From Akkermansiaceae bacterium (GTDB lineage: Bacteria > Verrucomicrobiota > Verrucomicrobiia > Verrucomicrobiales > Akkermansiaceae): a DNA stretch of 64,000 bases. The notes under the pieces are model-generated. The model saw nothing but the letters and a program-made list of their open reading frames with translations. It was not told the DNA's origin and made no database searches. Shown piece by piece: positions 19,280 to 28,944 of the stretch. Position numbers and translations under genes: made by a program. Position 1 is the first letter of the stretch. The number at the start of each line of letters is the position of its first letter. The DNA lies in NCBI GenBank assembly GCA_029253285.1, contig JAQWZU010000132.1, forward strand, positions 62,001 to 126,000. The letters run 5' to 3'.

Positions 19280-19558
19280 ATGCCTTACCCCGACCTCAAA
19301 AATGCCACCCGCCAGCACTATCTCAAAGATTTTTTTTCATCGGACTGAGCGGGAATCAAGCCCGGTATGTCATACGGCGAGACCTTACCGATGGGCTATC
19401 TCTCCATGACAAATCCCGTGGGCTTGCATGATTTTCACGCAACTCTCCTCCGCCTAGTCGGCTTCGATCACCATAAGCTCTCGAAGCCCTTCCGGGGCCT
19501 CAATCAGAAACTCACTGGCGTGAAAGAGTCCAAGATCCTGAAGGATGTTCTTTCCTAA
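19280..19558 (+). pseudogene. 3' remnant of a DUF1501-family gene
   Basis: In one frame: MPYPDLKNATRQHYLKDFFSSD*AGIKPGMSYGETLPMGYLSMTNPVGLHDFHATLLRLVGFDHHKLSKPFRGLNQKLTGVKESKILKDVLS*. The part after the stop matches the characteristic DUF1501 C-terminus (HDLHATILHLLGLDHEKL...RDFRLTDV-like). Confidence 0.75.
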
Positions 19559-19561
19559 TAA

Positions 19562-20338
19562 TCACTTCTTGGGTGCCGCAACCGCGGGAGCGTTCAATTT
19601 GCGTGCCCAGATATTGCGGAAGCGAACCGGATTACCGTGATCCTGGAGTCGCAAACCGCCTGCCTTACTTTTCCCGCCAGCCTGAACTGCAAATTGAGTC
19701 ACAACTCCGTTATGCAGAACACTAATAGAGCCTGGTTGAATCACTTTCCCGTCGGTGCCCTTTTTCTCGCGAATGCAAATGACATCGTAAGTTTGCCATT
19801 TACCAGGACCACGGCTTGCGTTCACCAATGTAACGCTCGCTTTGTAGAGGGACGAAGCCTGCCCATCGGGATAGGTGTCATTTTGAAATGAATCAAGAAC
19901 CTGCACCTCGGGATATCCGCCAATAAAGACGCCACTGTTTCCGCGTCCCTGGCTGTTTCCTTTAACTTCAGCTGGCGTGCACCACTCGATGTGCCATTGG
20001 CAGTCGCCCTCGATCTGATCGAGCGTTTCGATCTGGCCGGTTCCTCTGACGACTTCCATGTAGCCATCCTTTACCAGCCAGGAGACGGTTTTTCCGTCCT
20101 TCTTTTTCCCGCCCTTCCATTTGGAAAGATCTGTCCCGTCAAAAAAGACGACGGCGTCGGAAGGAGCATTCCCGGCCTGATCATCTGAGGAAAATCCCGG
20201 AGGAGTCACCACTGCCGGGCGGTGGCTTTGCATCTTTTCTTTGCTCCAACGGCCGGCATCCGAGGTTGACTTCCCCTCCTCGGCGAGAAGAGCTGTAGCG
20301 GCAAGGGGCAGGGTAATAATGAGGGTGGAAATTTTCAT
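19562..20338 (-). CDS. DUF1080 (3-keto-disaccharide hydrolase) domain protein
   Basis: FFDGTDLSKWKGG...VSWLVKDGYMEVV...GNSGVFIGG-YPEVQVLDSF...GGLRLQDHGNPVRFRNIWARKL. Start at MKISTLIITLPLAATALLA signal peptide. Confidence 0.92.
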   Translation of the reverse strand: MKISTLIITLPLAATALLAEEGKSTSDAGRWSKEKMQSHRPAVVTPPGFSSDDQAGNAPSDAVVFFDGTDLSKWKGGKKKDGKTVSWLVKDGYMEVVRGTGQIETLDQIEGDCQWHIEWCTPAEVKGNSQGRGNSGVFIGGYPEVQVLDSFQNDTYPDGQASSLYKASVTLVNASRGPGKWQTYDVICIREKKGTDGKVIQPGSISVLHNGVVTQFAVQAGGKSKAGGLRLQDHGNPVRFRNIWARKLNAPAVAAPKK

Positions 20339-20894
20339 GATATTTTGTGTTCGAGACAACTCATACGGAATCCCTGCTCTTGATCTCTCACTCGAGCTGA
20401 CTTTGCGGTTTCCTCTCTTTGCGCACCACTCTGACATCCCCAGCAGGGCAGGTCCCCTTTTGCGTCGCGAATTTGACCGACCAAACCAAGACTCCGCCAA
20501 CAATTTCGTGATGGCGCCATGATTCTCAGTCCTGGAGGCGCCGCTGCGCAACTTTATGCGAACAACGGAGCTAAGGAATTCCCCTTGTAATCGTCTGCCC
20601 CGCTGGATGCTTTTCTGCAAAGAATGCCCCGGAAAATCCGTTAAAACTGTCAGATCTTAGTTGGTGACTTGCGCTGGGAGTATCTTGTCAGCGTGGAATG
20701 GCCCGCAAAACCCAGGTGGTTCCTCCACTTAACTCAACGATGGCGGACGAGCCAGATGAAAACCCAATCAGTGAGACGGCAGCGGTTGTATGTGAAGCTT
20801 GTTAACCCCTGAGACATTGAAAATCTAAGAGCTAACCCCGCATCAGTTTTCAAAAAGACAACTTAATTCCCTGAAGCCTTCTGAGCCGTTCACC

Positions 20895-22601
20895 CTAGCT
20901 TTCCCCCAAAGATTTGTATAGATGATCTAATCCACTGCGCAACATCCAGGCACGTTTGGTGTTATCTTTCAACTTGTTGGTAGCGCTCACGAGGGTCTCC
21001 ATTGCGCCAACAAACTCACCATTAATTTTCTTGGTCGCAATCAGCTCCTCCAAGCAATCACGATAAATATCAGCGCAGCCCTGATGGTCCCCCTGGTTGA
21101 AAATAGGGACGCCACGGTCGATCGCAGATTCGATCAACTCGATGGGAGATTTCGAGGAAGAAACGTCCACTGGGTCCTTGGCCATACTCCGCTTTTCAGG
21201 AAGAAGAACCGAATCAATCACATGGATTACACCATTGTCCGCAACGATGTCTGTCGACACGATCGTTGAAGAATTCACCTTCAACAACCCGTCTTTGACC
21301 ATGAACGTGAGAGGTTCACCGGAGAATGACATGGCCTTTTTCGCGTTCAACGCATCCCCGGCTGAAACCTTCCCATTGAGGACATGCATCGCGAGAATCT
21401 CTTGTAGAGTCTTCCGATTTTCCGACTTCAGGAGAGACTCCAATGTCCCTTTCGGAAGTTTGCTAAAAGCCTCGTCGGTTGGAGCTAGAATGGTGATCCC
21501 CGATGCGCCGGAAAGCGTATCTGAAAGTCCGGCAGCCTGGACCGCAGACAAGAGGGTGCTAAATTTTCCGGACCTTTTGGCGATTGCCACTAAGTCAGTC
21601 CCGGGTTTGGGCGGAAGCAATACCGAATCAATGACGTGAATTGTTCCATTCGAGCACTGAATGTCCGAATTGATTAAGGTGGAATCATTCACCTTAATCT
21701 TTCCATCGGAAAACGTGACCGAAATACTCTCTCCCGTAATTGCTTTAGCGTCTTCAGCCTCTAGGGCACCAGCCAACCTTATGGAGCCTGCAAGAACATG
21801 ATATTTAAGAATTTTTCCAAGTTCTTCGCTATTCTCGGGCTTCAGCAGGCTGGAAATTACTCCCGCAGGGAGCTTGCCAAACGCTTCGTCGGTAGGAGCA
21901 AAAACCGTGAATGGCCCCTCACCTTGCAAAGTTTCAACGAGCCCGGCGCTGGTTAAGGCCTTTGCAAGCGTTTTGAATCGACCGTCGGAGAGGGCTGTCG
22001 CAACCAAGTCGCTTGGACCCGCATCACCATATGTCCTAATCCAGTCAACATTGAGTTCAAATGCCCCCGGGTTTTTATCAGCCAGCAGCAAACCAACCCG
22101 ACTGACTTTCGAAGGATCAAAAACCTCGTCCTTCAACTTCATTCCTCGAAAGCTCCCTTTGAATCGATCGAAAGGAATCTTCACCTCCGCCCACTCGCCC
22201 TTGTTTGTTTTGAACTCGGCCATGAACGATATTTCCATGCCCCTATAGCGAGCGTCGGTGCCGAATCTCATTTGGTAGGTTCTTCCATCGCCTTTGACGC
22301 GGACGAGCAGCCCATCAGCCCCGCTAAGATCCATCTTAACCTTTTCTGTCCGAATCGAAGAAAAGCCCCCATTATTTTCAAGAGAAAGCGTCCCCCTGAA
22401 AGTCAGGATACCCCCACCGTTCACTCCAAAATTACCCTTAGAAAGCCCTCCCATGACTCCATCGTCCACGACTCGCCACGACAGAGAGTCGGACTCTGCC
22501 TTATCAAATTCAGCAACTGAGTTCACGGCTGCGCCGAGAGTGAGGCCTGAGGCCGGTAACCCGGCAGCAAGAAAGAGCGAAGTGAGGAGAATACTTTTCA
22601 T
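20895..22601 (-). CDS. Secreted CIA30-domain + two fasciclin (FAS1) domain protein
   Basis: N-terminal WRVVDDGVMGGLSKGNF...LTFRGTLSLENNGGFSSIR (CIA30-like), then two repeats of FTVFAPTDEAFGKLP...HVL...GTIHVIDSVLLPP. Confidence 0.88.
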   Translation of the reverse strand: MKSILLTSLFLAAGLPASGLTLGAAVNSVAEFDKAESDSLSWRVVDDGVMGGLSKGNFGVNGGGILTFRGTLSLENNGGFSSIRTEKVKMDLSGADGLLVRVKGDGRTYQMRFGTDARYRGMEISFMAEFKTNKGEWAEVKIPFDRFKGSFRGMKLKDEVFDPSKVSRVGLLLADKNPGAFELNVDWIRTYGDAGPSDLVATALSDGRFKTLAKALTSAGLVETLQGEGPFTVFAPTDEAFGKLPAGVISSLLKPENSEELGKILKYHVLAGSIRLAGALEAEDAKAITGESISVTFSDGKIKVNDSTLINSDIQCSNGTIHVIDSVLLPPKPGTDLVAIAKRSGKFSTLLSAVQAAGLSDTLSGASGITILAPTDEAFSKLPKGTLESLLKSENRKTLQEILAMHVLNGKVSAGDALNAKKAMSFSGEPLTFMVKDGLLKVNSSTIVSTDIVADNGVIHVIDSVLLPEKRSMAKDPVDVSSSKSPIELIESAIDRGVPIFNQGDHQGCADIYRDCLEELIATKKINGEFVGAMETLVSATNKLKDNTKRAWMLRSGLDHLYKSLGES

Positions 22602-22933
22602 CCCGATCAACAATCCATCGGAAAAAAGAGTGTCAACGTGTTTCTCTCGAAGAGCTTAAATTCTTGATCTGCCTACCGGACGTCAATTGCGCCCGAAAAA
22701 TCCAGCCGGGAGAAAGCCTTTTTCATGCTGAAAACTTTTCCGATCTACTGTAAATCCACTGAAAAGAAGGGGTTTGCAGAATTCACCTCCCCTTTGTTTT
22801 TTCGATTCTATCCGCAGAATCTATGGGTTGGCGTGCTCGAAGGAGCCATCGAAGAACTTGTTCTCTGCTCCGCCGACAATATCGAGCGAAAATGGTATTC
22901 GCTGCCTGAGCGTCATCACCGAGCGCTAGCAAG

Positions 22934-24367
22934 TCACGCGTGCACCAAGAGAATCGAATCAACCGCGTGATCCTGGTGAAGGATATCCGACACGACGACG
23001 AGGGGTGTCCCCTGTTCAATTCCATGGTGCGTTCGTAGTAATTCAACCGCGGTTGAGATTGTCTCACGGGGTGGCTTGCTGAACGAGATCTTGAAACTTT
23101 TCACCCCTCTTGAAAGCGTTAGGGTTTGGCAGGTACCTCCTTCAGGAGTGAAGGCAAAGATCTCAGACATAGGGCGAAGCAATGCTGCCCGGTGAGCGGT
23201 CTTCCCCGATACGGTAAAGACCAGTAGCAAAGCTCCAGAAAGAGAGTCAGCCAAACCAACCGCGGCCTTAATCGTCTTTTGCTTCTCAGTGTTCAGGATT
23301 GCCTCTCCGCCATAACCAAGCCCTCTCGAGCGTTCAATACGTCGAGCAACCCGATCCATCAATTCGACACATCGCACCGGATACTTCCCAACAGTCGTTT
23401 CTCCCGAAAGCATGATGGCGTCGGTCTCCTCATAGACTGCATTCGAAACATCGGTCACTTCAGCTCGAGTTGGAGTGGGACTCTCAATCATCGATTCCAG
23501 CATGTGAGTTGCCACGATCACCCGACGTCCGATTTGATGACAGCGCTTGATGATCTTCCGCTGAATAATGGGAAGCTCTTCCACATGAACCTCAATCCCT
23601 AAATCACCACGAGCCACCATGATTACATCAGACTCTCGGATGATGTCGTCGAGATGCTTCATCGCCTCTTGGTCTTCGAGTTTTGAAACAATCTGCGCGC
23701 TGCCCCCTGCGGCCCTTTGCGTTTCTCTTAACTCTCGCACGTGGCTGGCATCCCTCACGAATGACCCAGCAATATAGTCCGTCTGACACTCCGCTGCAAC
23801 TTTGATGTCGGCATGATCCTTTTCGGTGAGCGCCGGAAGATTTAAGCGTACTCCGGGGAGATTGATATGACGCCGCGATCCCATCTCGCCGGATGTTAAA
23901 GCCTTGCAGACAATGCGATCCTCTGACGTCTTCTCAATCTTCATCAAGAGCTCTCCATTATCCACCGTCAGTTCGTCTCCTTCGGACACATCGGACATGA
24001 GTCCGGGGTAATTCACCGTCGTCGACTTCTCAATCTGCGAAGCCGAACCCTCCACCCGAAACTCCACTCGGTCCCCTTTAGTCAGAGCAATCTTCTCTTC
24101 CACATCTCCGGTGCGAATCGATGGCCCTTGTAAATCAAAAAGCACCCCAACTGTTCTTCCCACTTCTTCTGAGATCGCTCGGATTCTCGGGACAATTTCA
24201 CGACACCACTCATGGCGGGCATGACTCATATTGAGGCGGAAAACATCTGCGCCAGCTTCGACTAGTTTCCGCAACATTTCCGGAGATTCCGTCGCTGGTC
24301 CCAGGGTGCAAATAATCCGGGTTTTCCTTGTTTTGCTCACCTCGGCAAGTTGGCACGCTGCACCCAC
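22934..24367 (-). CDS. pyk: Pyruvate kinase
   Basis: KTRIICTLGPATESPEMLRKLVEAGADVFRLNMSHA, DLGIEVHVEELPIIQRKII, MLESMIESPTPTRAEVTDVSNAV, DAIMLSGETTVGKYP. Confidence 0.97.
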   Translation of the reverse strand: MGAACQLAEVSKTRKTRIICTLGPATESPEMLRKLVEAGADVFRLNMSHARHEWCREIVPRIRAISEEVGRTVGVLFDLQGPSIRTGDVEEKIALTKGDRVEFRVEGSASQIEKSTTVNYPGLMSDVSEGDELTVDNGELLMKIEKTSEDRIVCKALTSGEMGSRRHINLPGVRLNLPALTEKDHADIKVAAECQTDYIAGSFVRDASHVRELRETQRAAGGSAQIVSKLEDQEAMKHLDDIIRESDVIMVARGDLGIEVHVEELPIIQRKIIKRCHQIGRRVIVATHMLESMIESPTPTRAEVTDVSNAVYEETDAIMLSGETTVGKYPVRCVELMDRVARRIERSRGLGYGGEAILNTEKQKTIKAAVGLADSLSGALLLVFTVSGKTAHRAALLRPMSEIFAFTPEGGTCQTLTLSRGVKSFKISFSKPPRETISTAVELLRTHHGIEQGTPLVVVSDILHQDHAVDSILLVHA

Positions 24368-24493
24368 CCCAACAAGCTATCTTCCTCCGGTTTCGATCAT
24401 TTTCCGGAGACGAAACATGGAGTTTGGGTAAAAGCCCCATACTCTTGACCTTTGTCCTTCCAGGACACCGGAGAGATCTGGTAACACCAGAAA

Positions 24494-25972
24494 CTACTCA
24501 TACTTCCACTTCATGATCCAAGGATCGCCGGTCTCTTTCTGGGCCACTTTGAGTTTGTCTTGATATTTATTAAGCAATTCAGCGTGCTTGGGCAATTCGG
24601 CGAGATTACGGGTTTCATCTGGATCGGATGAGATGTCAAAGAGTTCGAATTGGGGCCGTTGAATATACGATTTCACGCTGCGTTCCCCATAGGTGGCGTC
24701 CTTCCCTTTTTCCCATTGCGCCTGCCAGGTCGCGGCGACCCAGAGATCTGACGCGAAGGGATAAGGCTGTCGGTAGGCGATGTTCCAGATGAGTTTGTAG
24801 TTGCGATCACGGTAGGAACGCATGGGGTAATACATTTGGATTTCATGGAAGGTGTGGGAAGCAACGATGTGATCCCATCCTTTCGCGCTGCTCTCCTCGA
24901 GAATCGGCAACCAAGAACGGCCGTGGTATTTTTTGGGAACCTTACCGGTGTTCTCCCCCTTCCCTGCTTTTTCAAAACTGAGCGGCTTCTTGGGCTTGTT
25001 CAATTTCGCATTGTAGGCACCCGCCATATCAAGAATCGTTGGAGTGATGTCCGAGTGGGAGATCATCGCTTTATTAACGAGACCTTTGGCTTTTGAGCGA
25101 GGATCGCGAACGATGAAGGGAACACGTAAACCAGCTTCATAGACTGTTGTCTTGGCGCCAGGAAATGCCATGCCGTGGTCTGCGGTGTAGATCAAAATGG
25201 TATTGTCCCACTGTCCTGTTTCTTTGAGTAGCTCGATCAAGCGACCGAGACCGTCATCGATGCGGGAACAGGATTGATAATACTGGCTCAGCTCGGCGCG
25301 TGACTCCGGGGTGTCGGGAAGAAACGGCGGGACGATAACGTCGGCCGGATCGTAGAAAACTTCCTTTACGCCTTTGCGTGATTTTTTGTCGGGAAGATTT
25401 CCGAAGAGATCCGGCTTATGTTTGCCCGGAAAGGATTTATCGACGCCGCCGCCGCGATGTGGATCGGAGGGGCAAAAATAGAGGAAGAATGGCTTGTCTG
25501 TTTTCTCTTCGAAAAGCCCGCGGCAATTGTCGGCCATCTCACGAGGGTTACGGGAACTCCCGGGAAGGTATTGGTCGAAGTGGAAGACTGATTCTGGCGC
25601 GACGTGCAGCTTGGCGATCTGTGCAGTGCGATATCCGGCCTGCTCCATCAAAGGTGGAAGAGCGAAGGCCCGCATTGACATGAAGGACTCGAATTTGTGG
25701 AAGTGATGGGTGTGCCCGTATTGTCCGTTGAAGTGATTGTGCAGGCCGGTGAGAATCACTGAGCGTGAAGCCGAACAGGATGCCGTTGTAGCGAAGGCCT
25801 GGGTGAATCGAACACCTTCTTTGGCCAGGGCGTCGAGATTGGGAGTCTTGATGACGGGATTTCCGTAACACCCTGCCACCGGAGATTGGTCATCGGTGAC
25901 GATAAGGATGACATTTGGCTGCTTGGCGGTAGTAATGCCGACGGAAAACAGGAAGGCAAGAATGCGGGACAT
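24494..25972 (-). CDS. Sulfatase, N-sulfoglucosamine sulfohydrolase-like
   Basis: NVILIVTDDQSP, formylglycine motif ASCSASRSVILTG, DHG; overall layout resembles SGSH-type sulfatases. Confidence 0.9.
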   Translation of the reverse strand: MSRILAFLFSVGITTAKQPNVILIVTDDQSPVAGCYGNPVIKTPNLDALAKEGVRFTQAFATTASCSASRSVILTGLHNHFNGQYGHTHHFHKFESFMSMRAFALPPLMEQAGYRTAQIAKLHVAPESVFHFDQYLPGSSRNPREMADNCRGLFEEKTDKPFFLYFCPSDPHRGGGVDKSFPGKHKPDLFGNLPDKKSRKGVKEVFYDPADVIVPPFLPDTPESRAELSQYYQSCSRIDDGLGRLIELLKETGQWDNTILIYTADHGMAFPGAKTTVYEAGLRVPFIVRDPRSKAKGLVNKAMISHSDITPTILDMAGAYNAKLNKPKKPLSFEKAGKGENTGKVPKKYHGRSWLPILEESSAKGWDHIVASHTFHEIQMYYPMRSYRDRNYKLIWNIAYRQPYPFASDLWVAATWQAQWEKGKDATYGERSVKSYIQRPQFELFDISSDPDETRNLAELPKHAELLNKYQDKLKVAQKETGDPWIMKWKYE

Positions 25973-26103
25973 GAAGAATTATACGCCGACAGGCTACAAT
26001 TCTTCGGCTCAAACTTGATATAGCCGAAAACTGTATTTTTGGTCACATCAGGTTTTCGGCGGAGAACTCAGGCTCCACGCCAAGATTAAAAACCTCAGCT
26101 TCC

Positions 26104-27225
26104 CTACCACTCCTGGGTAAGCTCATACTGGCTGGCCAGTTGCAAGAGATCTTCACGCATGGGCCATTCGTCGGGGCGCTCGCATGGTCCGTCATGGCGT
26201 TTGCTGGCACCTTTGAGCGTCATGCATCCGGTATTATCGCCAATGGCGCGAATCTCTTCTACTTCCTTGGCAGTGAGACGGGCGTCTTCAGGAAGCGAAG
26301 CGTAATCGCGGATCTTATCTTCGATAGGGACGGCATCGTCCCCCGCTTCCTGAATCACAGTCGGAACGACACACTTCACCGGCTCTTGGGAGAGGTTCCA
26401 CGCCGAGGCGAACTGCATCATGCTTAAGCCATGCCTCTCGGCAATCGGACGCATCTTTTCGATTCGCTCGCACCCACGTTCGACCCAGCCTTCGGGACGA
26501 TAGCTGCGATGATCACCGGGACGGAATTCGTGTCCGGGCTTCATGTCGTCGTGGAAAATTCCACCGTAGTCCACTACGCGGGTCAGGATATCGATATTAT
26601 TCTTCTTTGCCGATGCCAAGACGTGCTGCCCTGGCCAAGGCTCAAGCGGATTAAGAATCACCATGGCCCAGTCGATCACCTCTCCGAAGTTCTCGAAAAC
26701 GTGAAGCATATCGAGGGTGAAGCCATTGGCGGGCCCAGGGGCGATTCCGAGTCGCTCGGCGAGCCCTTCTTGCTTCAGTCCGTCCATCCCCTTCCAAACA
26801 TCGTCGCTGGTGTATCCGGTCTCGTCGGGGTTGTGCAGCATGAGGAGGTCGAAGTGGTCCGTGCCGCAATCCTTTAGGGAATTCTCACAAGCCTTGCGAA
26901 GAAAATCATGATAGCCAGCCGCAGTTCGGAGTGCCGGACTGGTAAAGCGCGGATATCCCGAACTTCCCTGCCGTTCTCCTTCATAAAAATCGTGTCCCAA
27001 CATTCCCACGAGGCAGTAGCTATCGCGCGGGTATTCGGAAAGAACCTCGCCCAGCGCCTTGTCGGCCCTTCCGGTTCCGTAGACATCAGCCGTCACAAAG
27101 GTCCGGATTCCGGAATCGTAGGCCACCCGGATACACTCCTGATAACGATCTGCCTCCAGCATTTCGCCGAAGTGCATATAGCGTCCACCGCTCCAGGTTC
27201 CGTAGGCTGTTCTTGTCAGGTTCAT
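26104..27225 (-). CDS. Aldo/keto reductase family protein
   Basis: YDSGIRTFVTADVYGTGRADKALGEVL, DHFDLLMLHNPDE..., ...GLSMMQFASAWNLSQEPVKCVVPTVIQ. Confidence 0.9.
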   Translation of the reverse strand: MNLTRTAYGTWSGGRYMHFGEMLEADRYQECIRVAYDSGIRTFVTADVYGTGRADKALGEVLSEYPRDSYCLVGMLGHDFYEGERQGSSGYPRFTSPALRTAAGYHDFLRKACENSLKDCGTDHFDLLMLHNPDETGYTSDDVWKGMDGLKQEGLAERLGIAPGPANGFTLDMLHVFENFGEVIDWAMVILNPLEPWPGQHVLASAKKNNIDILTRVVDYGGIFHDDMKPGHEFRPGDHRSYRPEGWVERGCERIEKMRPIAERHGLSMMQFASAWNLSQEPVKCVVPTVIQEAGDDAVPIEDKIRDYASLPEDARLTAKEVEEIRAIGDNTGCMTLKGASKRHDGPCERPDEWPMREDLLQLASQYELTQEW

Positions 27226-27362
27226 AGTAGTTGCGGGGAATAAGGATTACTTGGACCGAGGTTTCAAGGGCAAGTTTAGGCTGCCCTGACCCGATTCGAG
27301 GTAATGCCTAGCAATCGGCATTCCCATGTCCCACCCAAGGTTACAACAAACTTATCAAGCCT

Positions 27363-27554
27363 CTACTCGGAATACGGCTTTTTTTCGCCTTCCTTTTCGC
27401 CCTCTTTGTTGGCGTGCTCCTTTTCCTCCTTCGGCTCGTGTTTGAAGAGTTCTTCGGTGCCGGGTTTGCCGTTTTCAGACTTCCATTCGTGACGCTCACA
27501 AGAAGCCAATCCGAAGCCGATTACTGCCAGAACAAAAAGAGAATATTTCATCAC
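27363..27554 (-). CDS. Small charged lipoprotein
   Basis: MMKYSLFVLAVIGFGLASCERHEWKSENGKPGTEELFKHEPKEEKEHANKEGEKEGEKKPYSE: signal peptide with lipobox LASC. Confidence 0.65.
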   Translation of the reverse strand: MMKYSLFVLAVIGFGLASCERHEWKSENGKPGTEELFKHEPKEEKEHANKEGEKEGEKKPYSE

Positions 27555-27665
27555 GCCCGCTGGATACGCGACCTTTCCGAAAAAGGCAATGCCATCTTTC
27601 CTGATGAAGACAAACCAGTCGAAAGTCGGGCCTTTGATTCTCCCGAGGTAATTTAGGCTACTTTC

Positions 27666-28031
27666 CTAGAATTCGCCTTTAAAGGAGCATCTCGCTGTCG
27701 GCGTCTCGTAGATCACGATCTCACAGAGGCCCGGGAGGTCTTTTCCAAGCTTCCTCCAGAACCAAGCCGCCATGATCTCAATTGTGGGGCTCTCGAGGCC
27801 TTCGATATCATTGAGGTAGGAATGATCCATTTTCTCCAGAAGCGGAGCCATGGCCTCAGAAATGCATTTGTGGTCGTAAACCCAGCCGATGGATTCATTG
27901 ACCTCGCCTTCGACATGAATTTCCACCTTGAAGCTGTGACCGTGCATTTGACGGCATTTGTGGTCATCAGGCAGACTCGGCAGAGTGTGAGCTGCCTCAA
28001 AGCGGAAATCTTTGATAATTCGTGCGCGCAT
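27666..28031 (-). CDS. queD: 6-carboxy-5,6,7,8-tetrahydropterin synthase / 6-pyruvoyl tetrahydropterin synthase family
   Basis: FRFEAAHTLPSLPDDHKCRQMHGHSFKVEIHVEG...WVYDHKCISEAM...LDHSYLND-like...PTIEIMAAWFW...YETPTARCSF. Confidence 0.95.
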   Translation of the reverse strand: MRARIIKDFRFEAAHTLPSLPDDHKCRQMHGHSFKVEIHVEGEVNESIGWVYDHKCISEAMAPLLEKMDHSYLNDIEGLESPTIEIMAAWFWRKLGKDLPGLCEIVIYETPTARCSFKGEF

Positions 28032-28098
28032 GGGAATTCGTTAGGAGTGAGGATAGGCTTGTCTCCCCCGCCGTCCATCGCCAAGTTCTCCCAAGTTC

Positions 28099-28905
28099 AT
28101 GGCCAACCGTATTGATACCACTTTTGCCAAGCTTCGGGAGCAGTCCCGCAAAGCATTCGTCGCCTATGTCGCCGGAGGAGATCCGAATTTTGACCGCTCA
28201 CTTGAAATTCTCCACGCCCTGGCTGATGCCGGAGCGGACATCATCGAACTCGGCGTGCCTTTTTCCGATCCGATGGCAGACGGCATCGTCAACCAACTCG
28301 CCGCTGATCGGGCGCTCAAAGCCGGAATGAGCGTGCCCCGTGTGCTGGATCTTATTCGTGCCTTCCGCGAAACCCGCGAAACTCCACTCGTGCTTTTTAC
28401 CTACCTCAATCCGATTTACGCCTACGGATATGAGAAGTTCCACCGGGATGCCGTAGCCGCTGGAGCCGACGGAATTCTCCTTCTGGATCTTCCGCCTGCC
28501 GAGGAGTTGGCTAATCCAGACTTTGCGTATGGCGAAGGGCTTCATCACATTCACCTCATCGCTCCGACCACCCCAGATCAGCGAAAAGCAACTCTCGCGC
28601 AGACGTCTAAAGGGTTTATTTACGCATTATCCAGAACTGGCGTCACCGGTGGTCATATGGCCCCATCCGAGAGTATTGGAGCCCAAGTCGAGGAACTCAA
28701 GGCTATCAGCGATACTCCGATCTGCGTCGGGTTTGGCATAACCACCCCGGAGCAAGCCGCTATGGTCGCCAGTAAAGGAGACGGTATTATCGTCGGATCT
28801 GCCATCGTCAAAACTGTCCAGGAAAACGCCAATAATCCCGAAGTTGCCAAGATCCTGAAGGACTTTGTCACCCCGCTCATCGAGGCTACTCATTCAGCCT
28901 CGTAA
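28099..28905 (+). CDS. trpA: Tryptophan synthase alpha subunit
   Basis: FVAYVAGGDPNFDRSLEILHALADAGADIIELGVPFSDPMADGIVNQ, YLNPIYAYG, FIYALSRTGVTG, CVGFGITTPEQA, GDGIIVGSAIV. Confidence 0.98.
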   Translation: MANRIDTTFAKLREQSRKAFVAYVAGGDPNFDRSLEILHALADAGADIIELGVPFSDPMADGIVNQLAADRALKAGMSVPRVLDLIRAFRETRETPLVLFTYLNPIYAYGYEKFHRDAVAAGADGILLLDLPPAEELANPDFAYGEGLHHIHLIAPTTPDQRKATLAQTSKGFIYALSRTGVTGGHMAPSESIGAQVEELKAISDTPICVGFGITTPEQAAMVASKGDGIIVGSAIVKTVQENANNPEVAKILKDFVTPLIEATHSAS

Positions 28906-28944
28906 TCGCTTGCATCTCCTAACAATCAAGACGATCACTCTTCC

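Noticed and set aside
20339-20620. N-terminal extension of the DUF1080 ORF (and an overlapping plus-strand ORF) as additional coding sequence
   Set aside because: The signal peptide at MKISTLIITLPLAATALLA marks the likely start; the extension is Arg/Ser-rich with no recognisable homology. A further gene remnant is possible but unsupported.
26003-26028. TTCGGCT...AGCCGAA inverted repeat upstream of the sulfatase gene
   Set aside because: 7-bp stem with 12-nt loop and no U-tract in either orientation; could be an operator or chance, not enough to call.
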